Positions 60,002 to 64,000 of a stretch of 64,000 bases of DNA are shown here, piece by piece (within the stretch, counting starts at the first letter, position 1; the number at the start of each line of letters is the position of its first letter). The DNA comes from Anaeramoeba flamelloides (Eukaryota > Metamonada > Anaeramoebidae). The DNA lies in assembly GCA_027625915.1 (NCBI GenBank), contig JANTQA010000026.1, positions 4,960,001 to 5,024,000 on the forward strand. Reading direction: 5' to 3'. Both the position numbers and the translations under genes were made by a program. The notes below the pieces were generated by a model. The model searched no databases, was not told the origin of the DNA, and was given only the letters and a program-made list of their open reading frames with translations.

Positions 60002-60634
60002 TTTCAAAAATAAAAAAATAAAAAAAAAAAACTGGAAAGCTTCAAAAACAATTCTAAAATTTCGAAATTTTACTAATTGTTTAAATAGGTACTCTTATGT
60101 AACAAATAAAAATAAAAATAAAAATTGTGATTTATGTACAGTCAGTTTCACTTTTAAGGCACAAACTTTCTACGAAATTTAAGGTACAAAAAAAAATCTC
60201 AAATTAAAGCACAAAATTCAAATTCTAGTAAAATAATTTGTGAAAATTAAAATTCCAAAAAATTGTGCTCTAATTTGAGATTTTTTTGTGCCTTAAATTT
60301 CGTTGAAAGTTTGTGCCTTAAAAGTGAAACTGACTGTATTGAAAAGTTAAATTTTGATATCATTGAAGATTTCGATCATTTTTTATGGGACTGTCCGGCC
60401 TATAAAATAAATCGAAAAATCTGGATATCTGAATTTTTTGAAAAAATAAAAATAAAAAAATTAATAATATCAGAGATATTATTAATAAAAAGAATTCATC
60501 ATATATATTATCATTAGTAAGTGATAATAAAATTTGTGATTCTTTAACAAAATTTCTAAAAAAAGGTTTAGAAATTAGGGCACACAGGAGAAAAGCAATT
60601 TTCTCTCTTCAAAAATAAAAAAAAAAAAAAAAAA
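60002..60634 (+). pseudogene. 5'-truncated LINE with poly-A tail and target duplication
   Basis: The 3' end of a non-LTR retrotransposon ORF. The 16 bp AAAGATCCAATTTTTT occurs at 59986-60001 and again at 60635-60650 right after a long A run, a classic LINE target duplication. The frame reads RYSYVTNKNKNKNCDLC, is split by a MITE (60139-60336), then continues EKLNFDIIEDFDHFLWDCPA, giving the C-x2-C-x17-H-x4-C zinc knuckle common at LINE C-termini. A shift at the A5 run near 60487 leads to SDNKICDSLTKFLKKG and EIRAHRRKAIFSLQK, TAA. Dead on arrival through truncation, but young. Confidence 0.85.
60139..60336. mobile_element. CAGTCAGTT MITE, copy e, nested in the LINE
   Basis: 198 bp with TA on both sides. 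Leaving out the MITE and one TA restores the LINE frame exactly (CDLC followed by IEKL). Confidence 0.88.
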
Positions 60635-60650
60635 AAAGATCCAATTTTTT

Positions 60651-61580
60651 CGTTGATTTTTTCTGAACTTGAAAACATTTAAATTCATTTGGTTTCTTGC
60701 ATTATAAAAATTTTTTACCAAGTAAATTATAGTTTCCATCCTAACCAACATAATACCAAGTCTTTTTTGGCAGGAATATTAATGTAAAGAGTATTTTTCA
60801 ATTTTAAAGTTAATTCTTTTGGCTAACGAAAACATTTTTTGATATAACCAATTGAAAGATAACTATATTGATTTATGAAGAGGAGTTATAATTAAAAAAG
60901 TTTTAAAGTCCTTTAAAAATATTACTTTAAAATTGTGATTTTGTTAAAAAGATGAAATTTGATATTTTAAATAAAATTTTATTGAAGAGATTGGGAATTT
61001 AATATTTTGATCCTCCAAAATCCAAATTCAATTTTCTTCTCAAGTAATCATATAAATTGTTAAAATAATACTTTTGAATAAGATCAAACAATTTGTTACA
61101 AAAAAAATTCAAAATTAAAAATTTTGTAATTTTATTCGTTTTTTTAAAACCTTAAAAAAAACTTTTTTAAACTTTCGATATAGAATCTCAATCCTTCGCT
61201 TAATAGATCAAAATTTCATTGATAAACTTTGATTAAGCTTCAATCATATTTTCATTTGTTTAATCGTCTTTATCCCATTAATTCCATTAGTTGAGATTTA
61301 AATTGAAAGAATAATAAAATAAAAATTTTTCAATCAAAATCAATAATATCAAACAAAAAACTAAAAATATGAAACAACATTGTCAAAATTAACTTAATTA
61401 TAAATGAAAATAATAGGTTACTTTTTTGAGTTTAATCTTGAAAATATTGGAATTTTGGATTTCAAATAATAGAATCAAATTAATAAATTGTTTAAATGGT
61501 GTTAACTCATCTATTTTCTAAATCCAATATCCAAATAAAAAAGATTCAAAAATTTATAGATCTTGAAACAATTTCTAATA
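60651..61580. other. Intergenic, nothing recognised
   Basis: AT-rich sequence without gene or repeat ends. Confidence 0.3.
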
Positions 61581-61777
61581 CAGTCAGTTTCACTTTTAAG
61601 GCACAAACTTTCAACGAAATTTAAGGCACAATAAAAATCTCAAATTAAAGCACAAAATTCAAATTCTAGTAAAAATAAATTGTAAAAAAAAAAATTCCAA
61701 ATTTTGTGCCTTAATTTGAGATTTTTTTGTGCCTTAAATTTCGTTGAAAGTTTGTGTCTTAAAAGTGAAACTGACTG
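61581..61777. mobile_element. CAGTCAGTT MITE, copy f
   Basis: 197 bp, TA on both sides, close in sequence to copies c, d, e and g. Confidence 0.85.
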
Positions 61778-61923
61778 TAATTTTTAAAAAATAATACTCC
61801 CTTAATAGTTTTTTTTACTATTTCAATTTTTTTTTCTACAAACTATTTCATAATATGTACCTTGTATAATTCCCAAGTTACAGATTTGTTGTCATGGATT
61901 GAGTATTAAATAAATCTTTACCC

Positions 61924-62040
61924 GTTAAAGAGAGAATTTTGAATTGATTAAATTTAAAAATATAAATTTGAATATGGGGAAATATAGTCATCAGAAGTAT
62001 CTTAAACAAAGTTGTATTTACTAAAAAACAGTTGAAATAA
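61924..62040. repeat. GTTAAAGAGAGA dispersed repeat, copy 3
   Basis: Starts GTTAAAGAGAGAATTTTGAA and shares the order of short blocks with copies 1 and 2, more diverged. Confidence 0.4.
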
Positions 62041-62112
62041 AGAAATAGAGTACTTAAAAAATGAAGTCCCAAAAATTACAGAATAAAATAAAAAATATCA
62101 GAATGTTTTTTA

Positions 62113-62504
62113 CGGTCAGTTCTAACATTAAGACACGGACTTTCAGCAGAATTTAAATTACAAAATAAACTCAAATTAAAGCATACAGTCAGTTTCACTT
62201 TTAAGGCACAAACTTTCAAAGAAATTTAAGGCACAAAAAAATCTCAAATTAAGGCACAAAATTTGGAATTTTTTTTTTACAATTTGTTTTACTAGAATAT
62301 AAATTTTGTGCCTTAATTTGAGATTTTTTTTGTGCCTTAAATTTCGTTGTTAGTTTGTGCCTTAAAAGTGAAACTGACTGTATATTTTGGAATTTTTTTT
62401 TTACAAATTATTTTCCAAGAATTTGAATTTTATGCCTTAATTTGGAATTATTTTTGTGACTTAAATTTCGTTCAAAGTTTGTATCTTAAAATTGGAAATG
62501 ACAG
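62113..62504. mobile_element. Old CAGTCAGTT-family MITE carrying a young one
   Basis: Diverged left end CGGTCAGTTCTAACATTAAG and right end TTAAAATTGGAAATGACAG with TA flanks, interrupted by copy g. Two generations of one family in one place. Confidence 0.75.
62186..62380. mobile_element. CAGTCAGTT MITE, copy g
   Basis: 195 bp, TA on both sides, inserted in an older relative. Confidence 0.85.
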
Positions 62505-62809
62505 TATTTTATTTTTATTATTAAAGGAGGCAGTGGGTGGTATACTTAATATCCTCTTACCGCGATTGGATAATTTTGAATTTTCAAAATAAAAAGAAAA
62601 TATCCTCAATTTTCTTTTTATTTATGAGATTAAAAAATAACAATTGTTTACTTTTCCGGAATTTTCTGTTTATTTGCGAAGTGTTCTAGGGTTTTTTTTT
62701 TTTTTTTTTTGCTTTTTGAAATAAACCGAAAATTTATTAAAATTTTCTGTTTATTTCAAAAAGTAAAAAAAAAACCTAACGAAAATCAATATATTTTAAT
62801 AATCAAATA

Positions 62810-62935
62810 AACTCATTTTCATTAAAGTGGCTAAGTTTTGTTCAATAAATAAAACATATTCTATGAGTTTAATTCATCATTCTTCTCAAAATAATTTTTC
62901 AATTTTCAGATCAAAATCATTCTTTCTCATTTTGT

Positions 62936-62981
<46 letters not shown>

Positions 62982-63350
62982 AGTAAAATTGAAAAAAATA
63001 AAAATGATTTAAAGTCCAAAGTAACTTGAAGAAAGGTGAGGACTTTGTAATTTATTTTAAAATTTTGATATTTACAATAAAAAAATCTTATGTCAACAAT
63101 TTTAATTACCAAGGTAATTGGGAAGTTTCACATGTTTCATTCTATTGAAAGGGTATAAAAATTTTTTTAACATTATTTTTTGTTTTTTGAAATTTGTGAT
63201 TTTTACACGTATTTCTTTTATGGTTCTCAGTCCGAATTCTAAGTTTAGTATTTTTTTTTATTTCTAAAAAATTCTATGTTTGGTTGATTCTTTCAATAAA
63301 AAGGTGAATTATTCTATTTTTAGCTCAGTGTCTTTGATTAAAATGGGGTT
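62810..63350. mobile_element. Element with internal poly-T tract, copy H2
   Basis: 541 bp, the same length as H1, with diverged ends (AACTCATTTTCATTAAAGTG). Contains 36 T at 62938-62973. Left TA clear, right flank changed to TG. Confidence 0.6.
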
Positions 63351-63742
63351 TGTATTTTTAAATAGAATTATATTTATAAAAAGAAAAAATATCGAATAAT
63401 TATTTCGTTTTCATGATGATTATTATTGGGGGGGGGTCTTTGCAATTAAAAAATTGAAAAGATATTTTTTTTTTTTTTTTAATTCCAAATATTTATTTTG
63501 AATAATGAAATATAAGTATGGTGGTAGAGGGATTTTTATATTGAAAAGTAATTTTAAAAATAAAAATTGATTAATATCGATTTTTATCATTAGTATAAAA
63601 TCTAATAGGTTTTTTGAAAATTGATATATAATTGTTTTTTTGAATAATATAGACTAAAAATAATTGGTTACATTTATTTAAAATTAGTCTACAAAATAGT
63701 AACACCTACCTGTGCTCAAGAAATAATAGCCTTAAGTAATAA

Positions 63743-63777
<35 letters not shown>

Positions 63778-64000
63778 ATTTTTGCTGTGTTGGTGTATTT
63801 TTCAAGATTTGTGTAATAGGGTTAAGTTTGTGGTAATTTTTGAAGTTGTATCTTCAATTTATATAAATATTTAAAAAAGATTTTTTTTTTTTTGAGTAAA
63901 AATTATTTTATAGATAATATTGTTTTGTTCTGATATTTATTGATGGAAAAATTGAACAATTTGATTTTTAATCGAATTGGGATTTTGTATCGGCTCTTTT
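63351..64000. other. Intergenic, nothing recognised
   Basis: AT-rich; includes an AT microsatellite at about 63745-63773 and a run of ten G at 63428-63437. Confidence 0.3.

Overview
The window looks like nuclear DNA from a very AT-rich unicellular eukaryote. Conserved genes are split by spliceosomal introns of the form GTAAAT/GTAATT...AG, the standard genetic code fits (TAA, TAG and TGA all act as stops), proteins carry Lys/Glu-rich low-complexity tails, and there is no sign of bacterial operons. Four housekeeping or signalling genes can be named: ribosomal proteins eL18 and eS1 (minus strand, about 15.8-16.5 kb and 19.0-21.0 kb), COP9 signalosome subunit 1 (plus strand, 22.0-31.7 kb, with a 7.8 kb second intron), and a single-LIM-domain protein (37.7-39.0 kb). 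Other genes are a DUF4419 protein (2.4-3.5 kb), a TRIM-like B-box/coiled-coil/SPRY protein (44.7-45.9 kb), a small B-box protein (53.5-53.9 kb) and several unidentified exons. I cannot name the species; no rRNA or tRNA gene was recognised.

Most of the rest is transposon-derived. A piggyBac-like element with a nearly intact transposase lies at 46.0-48.4 kb. Two deleted relatives lie inside the CSN1 intron and at 54.4-55.2 kb, and all three are flanked by ATAT rather than TTAA. A second group has TTAA flanks and ends beginning GGG/GGA (Kolobok-like). It includes a decayed transposase element at 56.5-58.8 kb and a 4.3 kb unit whose 1.1 kb inverted arms enclose the DUF4419 gene. A third group is TA-flanked (Tc1/mariner-like), with at least eight copies of a ~195 bp MITE. 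A fourth family (868/869 bp, 3-bp target duplications) occurs twice near the LIM gene, and one copy sits inside a LIM exon. LINE remnants lie at 9.5-11.3 kb, 36.3-36.9 kb and 60.0-60.6 kb, the last with a poly-A tail and a 16-bp target duplication.

The 54-59.5 kb stretch is a stack of insertions up to four levels deep. Paralogous empty sites elsewhere in the window allow several insertions to be dated relative to one another and their target duplications to be read directly. Frame breaks in the younger coding elements and in the small B-box gene fall in A/T homopolymers, so sequencing or assembly error is a real alternative to decay.

All calls come from reading the sequence by eye. Domain names rest on motif recognition, and splice sites on phase, consensus and protein continuity.
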